The position numbers and the translations under genes are program-made. A stretch of DNA of 64,000 bases, taken from assembly GCF_018780565.1 (NCBI RefSeq), contig NZ_JADMJN010000011.1, positions 94,003-158,002 of the forward strand. Reading direction: 5' to 3'. This DNA is from Rhodoferax sp. (GTDB lineage: Bacteria > Pseudomonadota > Gammaproteobacteria > Burkholderiales > Burkholderiaceae_C). The notes under the pieces were generated by a model. That model had not been told where the DNA came from. It made no database searches and saw nothing but the letters and a program-made list of their open reading frames with translations. Within the stretch, counting starts at the first letter, position 1; every line of letters starts with the position of its first letter. Of this stretch, positions 37,410 to 46,464 are shown one piece after another.

Positions 37410-37432
37410 TTTGCTATTACTTAAGTAGCAAA
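37410..37432. repeat. Perfect palindrome between cbbF and cbbP
   Basis: TTTGCTA at 37410-37416 is matched by TAGCAAA at 37426-37432, with a self-symmetric TACTTAAGTA near the centre. No T-run follows, so it is not a normal terminator. A related sequence (TTTGCTATT...) occurs at 51227-51262. It may be a member of a dispersed repeat family or an mRNA-stability element separating cbbF from cbbP. Confidence 0.45.
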
Positions 37433-37499
37433 CTATCAAGCATGAACGAAGGCTGAAGGCCTGATTTGTCAAAATATTTTTCACTACCCGGGTGCCACC

Positions 37500-38375
37500 A
37501 TGTCTGAACGCCATCCCATCATTGCCATCACCGGATCCAGCGGCGCCGGTACCTCCTCGGTGACGCGTACTTTCGAGAATATTTTTCGCCGGGAGGGCGT
37601 TGATGCCGCCATCATTGAAGGCGACAGTTTTCACCGTTACGACCGTACCGAGATGAAACACAAGCTGGCCGAGGCCGAGACGGACGGCAACAAACACTTC
37701 AGCCATTTCGGCCCGGAGAACAATCTGTTTTCCGAACTCGAAACCCTCTTCCGCGATTACGCCACAACCGGCAGGGGCCAGCGCCGCAAGTACCTGCATG
37801 ACACCGAGGAAGCTGCGCCCTACGGACAGAAGCCGGGCACCTTCACGCCCTGGGAGGATGTGCCTGCGCATACTGACCTGCTGTTTTATGAAGGGCTGCA
37901 CGGCGCGGTCGTCACCCCCGAGATCAATATTGCCCAGCACCCGGATCTGTTGATTGGCGTGGTGCCCGTCATCAACCTGGAGTGGATTCAAAAGCTGTAC
38001 CGTGACAAGTCCAAGCGCGGCTACAGCACCGAGGCGGTGACCGACACCATCCTGCGCCGCATGCCGGACTACGTGAACTACATCTGCCCCCAGTTCATGC
38101 ACACCCATGTCAATTTTCAAAGGGTGCCCATGGTGGATACATCCAACCCATTCATCGCGCGGGATATTCCCTCGCCAGACGAGAGCATGGTTGTGATCCG
38201 CTTCGCCAAGCCCAAGGGCATTGATTTCCAGTACCTGCTTAACATGATCAACGACTCGTTCATGTCGCGGGCCAATACGATCGTGGTGCCTGGTGGCAAG
38301 ATGGAACTGGCGATGCAACTGATTTTCACGCCCTTTGTCTGGCGGATGATGGAGCGCAAGAAGAGGGCCAGCTGA
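37500..38375 (+). CDS. cbbP: Phosphoribulokinase
   Basis: Makes ribulose-1,5-bisphosphate, the substrate of RuBisCO; unique to the Calvin cycle. 291 residues, the bacterial octameric size. The P-loop is GSSGAGTSSVTRTF at residues 12-25; GDSFHRYDRTEMK and FYEGLHGAVVTPEIN are PRK signatures. It lies 100 bases after cbbF, the largest gap in the operon, which contains the palindrome at 37410-37432. It is one base from cbbZ. Confidence 0.95.
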   Translation: MSERHPIIAITGSSGAGTSSVTRTFENIFRREGVDAAIIEGDSFHRYDRTEMKHKLAEAETDGNKHFSHFGPENNLFSELETLFRDYATTGRGQRRKYLHDTEEAAPYGQKPGTFTPWEDVPAHTDLLFYEGLHGAVVTPEINIAQHPDLLIGVVPVINLEWIQKLYRDKSKRGYSTEAVTDTILRRMPDYVNYICPQFMHTHVNFQRVPMVDTSNPFIARDIPSPDESMVVIRFAKPKGIDFQYLLNMINDSFMSRANTIVVPGGKMELAMQLIFTPFVWRMMERKKRAS

Positions 38376-38376
38376 G

Positions 38377-39111
38377 ATGGATGCAAGCTTTGACCTGGTG
38401 ATGTTTGACCTGGATGGAACGCTGGTCGAGACGGCCCCTGAAATCTGCGACGCCGTCAACGACACCTTGCGTCAATTCGGGTTGCCCGAAGTCGGGCAGA
38501 AGCAGGTGAGCGACTGGATCGGACACGGCACGCGGGAATTGCTGGTGCAGGCACTGGCGTACAGCCAGGAAGTCACGGCAGAGGTGGTTCGTGGCAGTGC
38601 TCGCCTGCCGCTTATCGCCGCAGCGTTTGACGCACACTACCAAAGCCGTTGCGGCACGCGAAGCCATCTTTACCCTCAGGTGCGTGAGACCCTGGTTTCA
38701 CTGCGCGCCCAGGGCGTGAAGCTGGCGGTGGTCACCAACAAGGAGGGGCGTTACACCCAAATCGTGCTGGAGGCCCGGCAATTGCTGCCCTTGCTGGATT
38801 GTGTGGTGAGCGGGGACACCTTGGCTAGCAAAAAGCCGAACCCGGCTGGTATCGAGAGCTGCCTGGCGAGATTTGGCGTGCCACGTCATCGAGCCCTGTT
38901 TGTGGGGGATTCCAGCATTGATGTGGCTGCGGCGCGCAATGCGGGTGTCGCGGTATGGCTGCTTCCCTACGGCTACAACATGGGCCATCCCATTGCGGCC
39001 TGTGCGCCCGACCGTGTGGTTGAATCCTGTGCAGCCCTGTTGGATCCGGTGATCGCAAAGGGCAATGAAGGGCCTGACAAGACTGGTCCGGGCGCGTGCT
39101 TCCGACGTTAA
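38377..39111 (+). CDS. cbbZ: Phosphoglycolate phosphatase
   Basis: 244-residue HAD phosphatase that removes 2-phosphoglycolate, the oxygenase by-product of RuBisCO. The nucleophile motif is FDLDGTLVETAPEI (residues 9-22); Lys and acidic motifs follow in KKPNPAGIESC and FVGDSSIDVAAARNAG. It starts one base after the cbbP stop and is the last metabolic gene of the cbb operon. Confidence 0.92.
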   Translation: MDASFDLVMFDLDGTLVETAPEICDAVNDTLRQFGLPEVGQKQVSDWIGHGTRELLVQALAYSQEVTAEVVRGSARLPLIAAAFDAHYQSRCGTRSHLYPQVRETLVSLRAQGVKLAVVTNKEGRYTQIVLEARQLLPLLDCVVSGDTLASKKPNPAGIESCLARFGVPRHRALFVGDSSIDVAAARNAGVAVWLLPYGYNMGHPIAACAPDRVVESCAALLDPVIAKGNEGPDKTGPGACFRR

Positions 39112-39140
39112 GATGCGGAGAATAAGTGGAGGACCCCAAA

Positions 39141-40760
39141 GTGTCTATGTCTGAAAATATCGCTGCCTTCGGGAAGGTGGTCAAAGTACTGTATCCATGG
39201 CGGTCGGCACTGCGATTGACGGCTGTGGCTGCGGCGCTGACGGTGGCCTCCGCGGCGGCCCAGGCACCGCTGGATATCCGGGTCGCGCTGATCATTGGAA
39301 ATTCGGCTTATGTAGCTGCCCCGGCGCTTGAGAATCCTGCCAACGATGCCCGCGCCATGAGCGAAGTGCTGCGGGGCTTGGGATTTCAGGTGGTGGAACT
39401 GCGCGATGGCAGCAAGGCCCAGATGAATGCAGCCCTCGCCAAAGTGCGGGAGTCGCTCAAGGGCAAGCAAGGTGTGGGGATGCTGTATTACGCCGGTCAC
39501 GGTTTGCAACTGGACTGGCGCAACTACATGGTGCCGGTTGACGCCAGACTCAACAGCGCGGCCGACGTGCCGAACCAGACCATTGACTTGGGCGCAGTGA
39601 TTGATACCTTCAAGGGCGCGGGTACTCGTATCAACATCATGGTGATCGATGCCTGCCGCGACAACCCTTTTGGCCGCAATACCAGTTCCGCCAAGGGGCT
39701 GGCCCAGGTGGATGCGCCGCCCGGCACCTTTCTGGCCTATGCCACGGCGCCGGGCAATGTGGCCGAGGACGGCGATGCCAAGAGTGGCAATGGGCTCTAC
39801 ACGCAGTATTTGTTGCAAGAACTCAAAAAACCGATCACAAAAATTGAAGATGTCTTCAAGCGAGTGCGGTTGAACGTTCGAAAGCAAAGCCAGGGGCGGC
39901 AGATTCCATGGGAGTCCACTTCGCTTGAAGACGATTTCTATTTCAACGATGGCGTGAAGCTGGCCGGCAATGCACAAGCGCTGGCTGCATCGCAGGCATC
40001 ACAGCCAGAACCGGTGGTGAACAAGGAGCAGCAGAGGGCGGCCGCATTCAGTCTTGAAAAAGCGGCGTGGGACCAGATCAAGGACAGCAAGAATGCCGAC
40101 GATTTCTATGCCTTCCTGTTGAAGTTTCCCAATGGCAACATCAGCGAGCAGGCGCAGTTGCGGGTGGAAAACCTGCAGAAGGCGCAAACCGTGGTCGTCG
40201 CCAACCGGGATGGCATTGTTCCCCAGGCGGCCGCGGCGCGACGCAGCCATCTTGGCGACCAGTATGTGGTCGATTTGATTGATGGCTTTACGAAAGTACG
40301 ACGCCGGGTGACCAGAACGGTGACGTATGCGGACGACAACCGCTTTGAGATGGACAACGGGGCGGAGATTTACGAACAAACCGGTGTTTTGCTCAAGAAC
40401 AGATTCGGTACCAAATCTCCCGGCATTCTGGGTGTGCCAGCCGACATGGCGGTTGGCAAGAAATGGCGTAGCGCATTTCAGAATCTGCGCCCCGATGGGG
40501 TACTGGAAACCAACTACTGGGACAACCACGTCGTGGGGTATGACACGATCACCGTGCCCGAGGGTACGTTCAAATGTTTTCTGGTTGTTTCTCGTGGACA
40601 AGCCAGCTTTGCGGGAGGCTTCACGACCATGGAAGCCCGCAGTTGGTTTGATCCGGGTACCTTGCGCCGTTTGCGCACTGAGCGTATCAACCGAAACAAT
40701 GGTCGCATCACGGAGAACTCGATAGCCGAATCCGTATCTTTCAAGTCAGGCGCGGGATGA
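39141..40760 (+). CDS. Exported caspase-like (C14) protein
   Basis: 539-residue protein with a signal-like N-terminus (about residues 20-45) and a caspase-fold domain. The catalytic dyad is His120 (LYYAGHGLQLDWRN) and Cys172 (VIDACRDNPFG), as in bacterial metacaspase-like proteins. A Gln/Ala-rich helical linker and a C-terminal beta-rich domain of about 180 residues, not recognised, follow. I start it at GTG 39141 because GGAGGA at 39128-39133 is seven bases away; ATG 39147 is the alternative. It begins 29 bases after cbbZ on the same strand, so it may be transcribed with the cbb operon. Its role there is unknown. Confidence 0.82.
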   Translation: MSMSENIAAFGKVVKVLYPWRSALRLTAVAAALTVASAAAQAPLDIRVALIIGNSAYVAAPALENPANDARAMSEVLRGLGFQVVELRDGSKAQMNAALAKVRESLKGKQGVGMLYYAGHGLQLDWRNYMVPVDARLNSAADVPNQTIDLGAVIDTFKGAGTRINIMVIDACRDNPFGRNTSSAKGLAQVDAPPGTFLAYATAPGNVAEDGDAKSGNGLYTQYLLQELKKPITKIEDVFKRVRLNVRKQSQGRQIPWESTSLEDDFYFNDGVKLAGNAQALAASQASQPEPVVNKEQQRAAAFSLEKAAWDQIKDSKNADDFYAFLLKFPNGNISEQAQLRVENLQKAQTVVVANRDGIVPQAAAARRSHLGDQYVVDLIDGFTKVRRRVTRTVTYADDNRFEMDNGAEIYEQTGVLLKNRFGTKSPGILGVPADMAVGKKWRSAFQNLRPDGVLETNYWDNHVVGYDTITVPEGTFKCFLVVSRGQASFAGGFTTMEARSWFDPGTLRRLRTERINRNNGRITENSIAESVSFKSGAG

Positions 40761-40789
40761 GTCTTGCTCCTTTGGCCTCGCTTGCGCGC

Positions 40790-42013
40790 TCAGGGTTTGG
40801 CGTCGAGGCATCGGGGCGTGGGTCTTGCCTTCCATGCCTTGGCATGCGGGTCTGAGAGCGTCTTGAGGAACGCGAGCAGGTCTGAGCTTTCCTGCTCCGA
40901 CAGGCGCAACGGCGCCAGGATCTGCTCGCCATCGGCATGCAGGCGTTCCAGATTCAGTTCTGAATAGTGTCGTACCACCTCAGGCAGCGTTGCCAACTGG
41001 CCGTCATGCATATAGGGGGCAGTCTGTGCCGCATTGCGCAGGCTGGGTACTTTGAATTCACCAAAATTCCGGTGTTGCGCGTTGACATGGCGGGTCTTGG
41101 TGCCTGCTGCATCGTTTGCCGGCGCATCGCTCCAGGATGACATCAGGTTGTAGTGACTGGCGCGTAGCGCGGCAATGCCCGCATGGCGACCCGGATCGAC
41201 CATGCCGGGACGTATGAAGAAGGGAAGACCGATGTCGCCGAACTCGCCATTGGTAAAGAGCGGTCCTATATGACACACGTTGCACCGGGCGCGCCCCACG
41301 AACAGGCGCAGTCCGCGCTGCGCAGCCAAAGGGTAATTCGAGGCGGTGCGAGTGTCTTTGCGCGCCAGTGCATCGCGAAAGAGGTCGAATGCGGTGCGAC
41401 CGGACACCAGGGTGCCGGTGAAGGCGCCAATCGCTTTGGCCGCATCGACCAGCGTTGCCTGTGGTTTGACCTGCGCATCGCGTCCAAAGACTTGCCGGTA
41501 GCGACAGCCAAGTTCCTTGTCGCCTCCGATAGTGGCGGCAATGTGCTCGGCACTGGAGGCCATTTCGCGAGTGTCGAGAAGGGGGCGGATGGCTTGCGAC
41601 CACAGGCTGTCTGCGGCGCCATCCCAGCCATACCAACGCTCGTGGACCCCATTCCATAACGAGGGGGCGTTGCGGTCCAGCATCTCACCCCCGCGGCCAA
41701 GCGATCGGACGCGGCCATCGGCAAAGGCCCTGGCTGGTGCGTGGCAACTGGCGCAGGACAACTGGCCACCCGGAGACAGACGCCGATCAAAGAACAGCTT
41801 TTGCCCCAAAGCAATGGCTTGCGGGTTGCCTGCCTGGGCGTTGCCGGCATCGCGAGCCTCTGGCAATGGCCACGGTCCGTGCTGCTCAATCAGCCGAAGT
41901 TCCGTGGGGGAGAAATCCAGCAGGGGCGGGCGCCCCGCAACTGCCATGGTGGCCATGGTTGTGAGAGCCATCGCACAGGCGGCCAGAAGCCCGAGAGCAC
42001 GGCCCTGAATCAT
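40790..42013 (-). CDS. Exported di-haem cytochrome c peroxidase-like protein (MauG/CcpA family)
   Basis: 407-residue periplasmic c-type cytochrome. A signal peptide (residues 1-27) precedes two haem-binding motifs, CASCH (87-91) and CNVCH (244-248), at the spacing of bacterial cytochrome c peroxidases and MauG. Other conserved segments are IALGQKLFFDRRLS and KVPSLRNAAQTAPYMHDGQ. It could reduce peroxide or, like MauG, modify a partner protein. Its start overlaps the stop of the YtkA-like gene by four bases, so it is made together with that protein. Confidence 0.9.
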   Translation of the reverse strand: MIQGRALGLLAACAMALTTMATMAVAGRPPLLDFSPTELRLIEQHGPWPLPEARDAGNAQAGNPQAIALGQKLFFDRRLSPGGQLSCASCHAPARAFADGRVRSLGRGGEMLDRNAPSLWNGVHERWYGWDGAADSLWSQAIRPLLDTREMASSAEHIAATIGGDKELGCRYRQVFGRDAQVKPQATLVDAAKAIGAFTGTLVSGRTAFDLFRDALARKDTRTASNYPLAAQRGLRLFVGRARCNVCHIGPLFTNGEFGDIGLPFFIRPGMVDPGRHAGIAALRASHYNLMSSWSDAPANDAAGTKTRHVNAQHRNFGEFKVPSLRNAAQTAPYMHDGQLATLPEVVRHYSELNLERLHADGEQILAPLRLSEQESSDLLAFLKTLSDPHAKAWKARPTPRCLDAKP

Positions 42014-42447
42014 TCCACCTGGACTTCGTGGGTGAGACGCACGGTTTGCTTCACACCTGCAACATCAAAGATGAAACGCCAGCGTCCCGGCATGTGCAGC
42101 ATCAGGCCTTCAGCAACAAACTTGCCATGGCCCAGTGCGCGCACGCTTGTGCGGTAGTTCATGCCATGGCGGTGGGCGGGCATGTCGGCATCCACCGTCA
42201 CACTGGCTGGCGTCGCTACGCCTGGGGGCACGCACAGGACCAACTCCATATTGAAATGACGGCCGACCGGAATGGGCCAGGTTCGTGGCGCAAACACCAC
42301 GGTGTAGCCGTCGCCTTGTGTCTGTAGACGTGCAGCGCCGACCAGATGATCGCCGCAGCCTGACGCGCTGGCGGGCATCGCCGCGGCCAGGAGTGCCAGG
42401 ATCAGAGCCGCCTTGTGCAGGACGTACGGGTTGCACGGGAGTTTCAT
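42010..42447 (-). CDS. Exported YtkA/FixH-like protein
   Basis: 145-residue protein with a signal peptide (about residues 1-29) and a single immunoglobulin-like domain. The segment VDADMPAHRHGMNYRTSVRA and the following GHGKFVAEGLMLHMPGRWRF fit the YtkA-like domain, often found in copper or redox contexts. Two Cys lie in the mature part. It overlaps by four bases both the amidohydrolase (upstream) and the di-haem peroxidase (downstream). Its function is not established. Confidence 0.78.
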   Translation of the reverse strand: MKLPCNPYVLHKAALILALLAAAMPASASGCGDHLVGAARLQTQGDGYTVVFAPRTWPIPVGRHFNMELVLCVPPGVATPASVTVDADMPAHRHGMNYRTSVRALGHGKFVAEGLMLHMPGRWRFIFDVAGVKQTVRLTHEVQVE

Positions 42448-43292
42448 GCTTTGGGCGGCACGGGGCGGCGCAACAGCGTCTCGGCATTGCGCCAGCCAAT
42501 GCGTTCAGCCACAGGTGTGGGCAAGTCGGTCAGCCAGGCGCGCGAATAGCTGGCATGCGAGCCAATGTAGTGCCAGCGCTCCGGGGTGAATGTGTCGGTG
42601 CCGATCATGAAGCGGTCCGAAAACTCGGTGAATGCCTCGCGCCAGGCGGGGTCGACTTTACCGCCGGTGGCGTGATCGCCGCGAAAAGCCAGATCGCAGG
42701 TCAGGCGTGGATGGCGACGCAGTACCTCGCGTACTTTTTCAGGCCGGTCAAAGCCCGAATGTGCCCAGAGTATGCGGGCCTCAGGCCATTGGCGAAACAG
42801 GCGTTCGATGGCATCCACATCGGAATGGGCGTGCAGCAGCAGGCCGTGTTCACGGGCCAGCGCGACCATGCGGCGCGGCACAGCCAGTTCGGTATCTTCG
42901 CCATAGAGATGAAACTCGCCAACGCCGACGTAGCGAAACTTGGTCAGGCGTTCTTCAAGGTAGCGTATGACCGTGGGGTCGCGCATCCAGCTGCCAATTT
43001 CACCACGGGATCGATACGGCCGCAGTTCAGGAACGATCAGGTCGGGTGCCTCGGCCATCAGCATCTGCGTGCCCTGGTCGTTCGATGACGATACGAATGC
43101 GCCACGCAGTCCGGCTTTGCGCAAAATGGCAACCGCCTGTTGGGGGGGCACCAACTCCCAGGCGTCATGGCTGTAGTGGATATGGGCATCGAACAGTGGC
43201 ATTTCATCCGCTGCGCTGGCCGACTCCCCGCCGGCGATCGTTGCAGCAGCCAGAAATCCGGTGAACTGGCGCCGGTTGAGGTTGGTTTTCAT
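42444..43292 (-). CDS. Tat-exported amidohydrolase (TIM-barrel metal hydrolase)
   Basis: 282-residue hydrolase of the amidohydrolase-2 superfamily. A twin-arginine signal (NRRQFTGFLAAATIAGG) predicts folding in the cytoplasm before export. The metal-binding FDAHIHYSHDAW lies early; later sites include HLYGED, LLLHAHSDVDA and LWAHSGFD with the metal ligands. The substrate is unknown. It is first in a tight operon with a YtkA-like protein and a di-haem peroxidase, all three exported. Confidence 0.86.
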   Translation of the reverse strand: MKTNLNRRQFTGFLAAATIAGGESASAADEMPLFDAHIHYSHDAWELVPPQQAVAILRKAGLRGAFVSSSNDQGTQMLMAEAPDLIVPELRPYRSRGEIGSWMRDPTVIRYLEERLTKFRYVGVGEFHLYGEDTELAVPRRMVALAREHGLLLHAHSDVDAIERLFRQWPEARILWAHSGFDRPEKVREVLRRHPRLTCDLAFRGDHATGGKVDPAWREAFTEFSDRFMIGTDTFTPERWHYIGSHASYSRAWLTDLPTPVAERIGWRNAETLLRRPVPPKA

Positions 43293-43494
43293 GTCTCACT
43301 CCAATACATCGATGGGGTGCCGGCATCTGCCATGCATGCGCGCGTGCTTTGTGTCGGGCAGGCCTACTTTACAACGGCGGTGATAACCGTGTTGAACCGG
43401 AGCCCGAATCCGCATTCAGAGGGCCTGTCCAAGGCAAGGATTTCAAAGTTGATCGAGAATGGCAGGTCTGTTTCAAACATGCCTGGCATCCACC

Positions 43495-44148
43495 ATGACC
43501 CCTTCACTGAAAATCGATTTCGTCTCTGATATATCTTGCCCTTGGTGCGCCATCGGATTGGCTTCCCTGGAGCACGCGCTGGGCAATATGCAGGGAGAAG
43601 TGTCTGCCAAGCTGCACTTTCAGCCGTTTGAGTTGAATCCGCAGATGCCTGCTGGCGGCCAGGATATTGGTGAGCACCTGCAGCAAAAATACGGCTCTAC
43701 GGAAGAGCAGCGCGTCCAAATTCGCGAGACCATTCGCCAGCGCGGTGCCGAGGTGGGTTTCACTTTTGGTGCAGGTGGACGCAACCGCATTTACAACACC
43801 TTCAATGCGCACCGCTTGTTGCACTGGGCCGGCCTTGAATCTGATGAGAAGCAGGCTGCGCTGAAGAAGGCCTTGCTGGTGGCCTGCCACGGTGTGGGTG
43901 AGAGCATGGAGTCTGCCGATGTGTTGCTCAAGGCTGTGGCGCAAGCGGGGCTGGATGCGCAGCTTGCGCGCAGCATTTTGGCCAGTGATGAGTTTGCCGA
44001 TGAGGTTCGCGAGCGCGAGTCTTTCTACACCAGCCAGGGTATTCATTCTGTGCCGGCCGTCATCATCAACGATCGGCATCTGATTTCGGGTGGACAGCCT
44101 GCCGCAGTGTTCGAGCAGGCGCTGCGCCAGATTGCGGCGGGGCTTTAG
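43495..44148 (+). CDS. DsbA-family oxidoreductase, FrnE type
   Basis: 217-residue cytoplasmic thioredoxin-fold protein. The CPWC active site lies at the N-terminus (DFVSDISCPWCAIGLASLE), followed by a helical insertion and a C-terminal half with the cis-Pro in SVPAVIINDRHLISGGQP. This matches FrnE/2-hydroxychromene-2-carboxylate-isomerase-like proteins, which act in cytoplasmic thiol-disulfide chemistry or stress. ATG 43495 is chosen since the motif begins just after it. Its stop overlaps the convergent HAD gene by four bases. Confidence 0.9.
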   Translation: MTPSLKIDFVSDISCPWCAIGLASLEHALGNMQGEVSAKLHFQPFELNPQMPAGGQDIGEHLQQKYGSTEEQRVQIRETIRQRGAEVGFTFGAGGRNRIYNTFNAHRLLHWAGLESDEKQAALKKALLVACHGVGESMESADVLLKAVAQAGLDAQLARSILASDEFADEVRERESFYTSQGIHSVPAVIINDRHLISGGQPAAVFEQALRQIAAGL

Positions 44149-44858
44149 CAGCCCAGCTGCGTGGCCAGGTCAAGAAAATCCCTGGCGTGCCAAGTGTTGG
44201 CCGGGTCGGGGGATACATCTTTGGGCTTGGCTGCCCCGAACTCGGCCACTCGTTCAATGTAGGCGGTTTCCAGGCCGCAGGCTCGCGCTGCAGCCAGATC
44301 GTCCTGATGGGTGGCTACCAACATCACTTCAGCCGGGGCGACGTCAAATATCCTGGCCACGCCGAGATAGGTGGACGGATCGGGCTTGTAGGCCCGAAAT
44401 ACCTCGGCAGAGAGAATGCAATCCCACGGCAGTCCGGCACGTTTGGCCATGTCGGCAAGCAGGCCGATGTTGCCATTGGACAGCGTGCAAATCATGTACC
44501 GCGCTTTGAGCCGTGCGAGACCGGGCAGCACATCGGGCCAGGGGTCCAGCCGGTGCCAGGCTTTGTTCAGATGCTGTTTTTCAGCTTCTGTCAGACCTGT
44601 CAATCCAAATTGTTCCAGGACCTGATCCAGGATAAGACGGTGTAGATCGTCAATCAGGGTCCATCCCAATTCCCCTGACAGCACGCGCTTCATCGCAGGT
44701 TTGTAGCCCTCACGCCAGGCCAGCGCGAATTCGCTGCCGTCCACATCCGGGTGCAAGGCCTGCACTTCGCGGGCGATGCCCGAGTGCCAGTCCACCACAG
44801 TGCCGAACACATCAAACGCCAGAACTTTGGGGATGGTGGGTGGGGGCCGTGTTTTCAT
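44145..44858 (-). CDS. Haloacid dehalogenase type II (HAD)
   Basis: 237-residue HAD hydrolase of the 2-haloacid dehalogenase group. The nucleophile Asp lies in LAFDVFGTVVDWHSG (about residues 13-27); a Ser/Asn pair follows in TLSNGN, then a Lys in YKPDPSTY and an acidic residue in MLVATHQDDLAAA. Many such proteins act on 2-haloacids, but phosphatase activity cannot be excluded. Its start overlaps the stop of the upstream alpha/beta hydrolase by four bases. Confidence 0.86.
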   Translation of the reverse strand: MKTRPPPTIPKVLAFDVFGTVVDWHSGIAREVQALHPDVDGSEFALAWREGYKPAMKRVLSGELGWTLIDDLHRLILDQVLEQFGLTGLTEAEKQHLNKAWHRLDPWPDVLPGLARLKARYMICTLSNGNIGLLADMAKRAGLPWDCILSAEVFRAYKPDPSTYLGVARIFDVAPAEVMLVATHQDDLAAARACGLETAYIERVAEFGAAKPKDVSPDPANTWHARDFLDLATQLGC

Positions 44859-45679
44859 GCGCTGGCCTTCTCCAGCCAGCTCGCGACGCACTGGTTGAAT
44901 GCGGCAGGTTGCTGCACCATGACCCAGTGACCGGTGGGGAATGCCTGTACGGCACAATCCGGTCTTTCTGCCAGCCGTGCTATCCACCTGGGCGAATGGA
45001 ACATGAAAGGCTTTCGCTCGCCATAGATGTAGAGCACGGGGCAGGATGGCGCGACTTTGGCTGCACCGCGAAAGCCGCCGAGCAGGCCCAGCCACTGCAT
45101 GGCGTAGGGATAGTTCATCTTCCAACCCATCGTTGAGGGTGGGGTGGGGCAGCGCAGGGCACGAGCCATGCCACGTGTCATTCGGTCGCCCAAGGCGCCG
45201 CCCAGCTTCCATGCGATGGCGAGCCAGAACTGATAGATGAAGACCTGCAACTTGGCTTGGGTCGTAAGTGATTTTTGAAAGGCGAGCGAATTGTGGTCGC
45301 CGATGTCCACTGCCACGATGCGGGCTACGCGATCCGGGTGTTGTGCTGCGTATTCGTAGCCGAACATGCAGCCCCAGTCGTGCAGCAGCAGTGTGACCGG
45401 TTGATCCGGGCTCGCCGCATCCACGATCTTGCTGAAAAGTGCTGTCATCTGCGTCAGCGAGGTGGCGCGATCTGCCTGCATCAGGTCGAAACCTGGCAGA
45501 GTGAAGCGCAGACAGCGGTAATGACCCTTGAGTGCCTCTACGGTGCTGTCCCACAGGCGATGTGTGTCGGGCCAGCCGTGGATCATCACCACGGTTTGCT
45601 GACCGGTGCCGTCGACGAAGCAGTCAACGCCATCGATGCTGAAACGGCTTTCGGTGATGCTGGGGGATGGATGTTGCAT
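44855..45679 (-). CDS. Alpha/beta hydrolase, epoxide-hydrolase or haloalkane-dehalogenase-like
   Basis: 274-residue hydrolase. The nucleophile is an Asp in LLLHDWGCMFGYEYA, the sign of epoxide hydrolases and haloalkane dehalogenases rather than Ser esterases. The oxyanion part is VVMIHGWPDTHRLWDS, and the catalytic His is in PTGHWVMVQQP. Coupled by a four-base overlap to a haloacid dehalogenase-like gene, it suggests a halogenated-compound or epoxide route, but this is inference. Confidence 0.86.
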   Translation of the reverse strand: MQHPSPSITESRFSIDGVDCFVDGTGQQTVVMIHGWPDTHRLWDSTVEALKGHYRCLRFTLPGFDLMQADRATSLTQMTALFSKIVDAASPDQPVTLLLHDWGCMFGYEYAAQHPDRVARIVAVDIGDHNSLAFQKSLTTQAKLQVFIYQFWLAIAWKLGGALGDRMTRGMARALRCPTPPSTMGWKMNYPYAMQWLGLLGGFRGAAKVAPSCPVLYIYGERKPFMFHSPRWIARLAERPDCAVQAFPTGHWVMVQQPAAFNQCVASWLEKASA

Positions 45680-45780
45680 GGTGGCGATTACATACGGTGT
45701 GACGCGGACGAAGATGGGTTATGGGTCAACAGATCCGCATCAGGCACGGGGCGCCAGCATGCCCCATGCCGCAGACCCGG

Positions 45781-46422
45781 CTACGCCTTGCTTGAGGCGG
45801 CTTTGCGGTCGGCAGCCACTTTTTGCGCGGAGGGTCGCTCGCTGATGAATTTGACGTAGGGCTTGTAGTCAACGCCGCCACTCAGGAGCAGATCCTCCCC
45901 GAAGATGGCCTTGCTTGCCATGCCTATCAGTGGCAGGTTGTTGAAGGCAGCGCAGTCCGCCTGCGTGAAGGTGTCGCCTGCAACATAAGGCGCAAACTTG
46001 GCCAACCGTTTGAAGCCGGCAATGTTCTTTTCCAGTTGCTTGCGTACGCGTGCCTGGGTGCTTTCGCTGACTGTGCCGCCGAAAAAGGCTTGAGGGTACA
46101 AATCGCGAGCGACCAGTTCGAGGTGCAGGTCAATGAACGTCATCAGCTCGCGAACCCTGGCTGCTTCCAGCGGGTCGGTGGGCATCAGCGACGGGGTCGG
46201 GTAGGCGGTTTCGATGTAATGCAGGATGGCCTGGCTTTCGCACAATGCACCTTGCGGTGTCCGAATAAAGGGAATTTTCCCCAGCGGCGAACAGCTCAGG
46301 ACGGCTTCCTCCTTGCTGCCGACCGCGACATACTCTTCCGTGAAAGGTACATTTTTTTCAAGCAACGCGAGTTTGACGACGTTGTAGTAGTTGGAGACCG
46401 GGAATCCGCAAAGAGTAATCAT
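45781..46422 (-). CDS. Glutathione S-transferase family protein
   Basis: 213-residue GST. The N-terminal thioredoxin-like domain (residues 1-78) has FPVSNYYNVVKLALLEKN and the glutathione site PLGKIPFIRTPQGALCESQAI; the C-terminal helical domain follows (ARVRELMTFIDLHLELVARD). It probably conjugates or reduces electrophiles. It lies between a hydrolase cluster and a nitronate monooxygenase on the same strand, a context of small-molecule detoxification. Confidence 0.9.
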   Translation of the reverse strand: MITLCGFPVSNYYNVVKLALLEKNVPFTEEYVAVGSKEEAVLSCSPLGKIPFIRTPQGALCESQAILHYIETAYPTPSLMPTDPLEAARVRELMTFIDLHLELVARDLYPQAFFGGTVSESTQARVRKQLEKNIAGFKRLAKFAPYVAGDTFTQADCAAFNNLPLIGMASKAIFGEDLLLSGGVDYKPYVKFISERPSAQKVAADRKAASSKA

Positions 46423-46464
46423 GGAATGAGTTTCCTGAAAATTGGATGTATGAAACGGATATTT

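Noticed and set aside
40790..42447. Di-haem protein with its neighbour as an MbnH/MbnP-type pair
   Set aside because: The neighbour is YtkA-like with a His/Met motif, and does not show the four-Cys form expected of MbnP.
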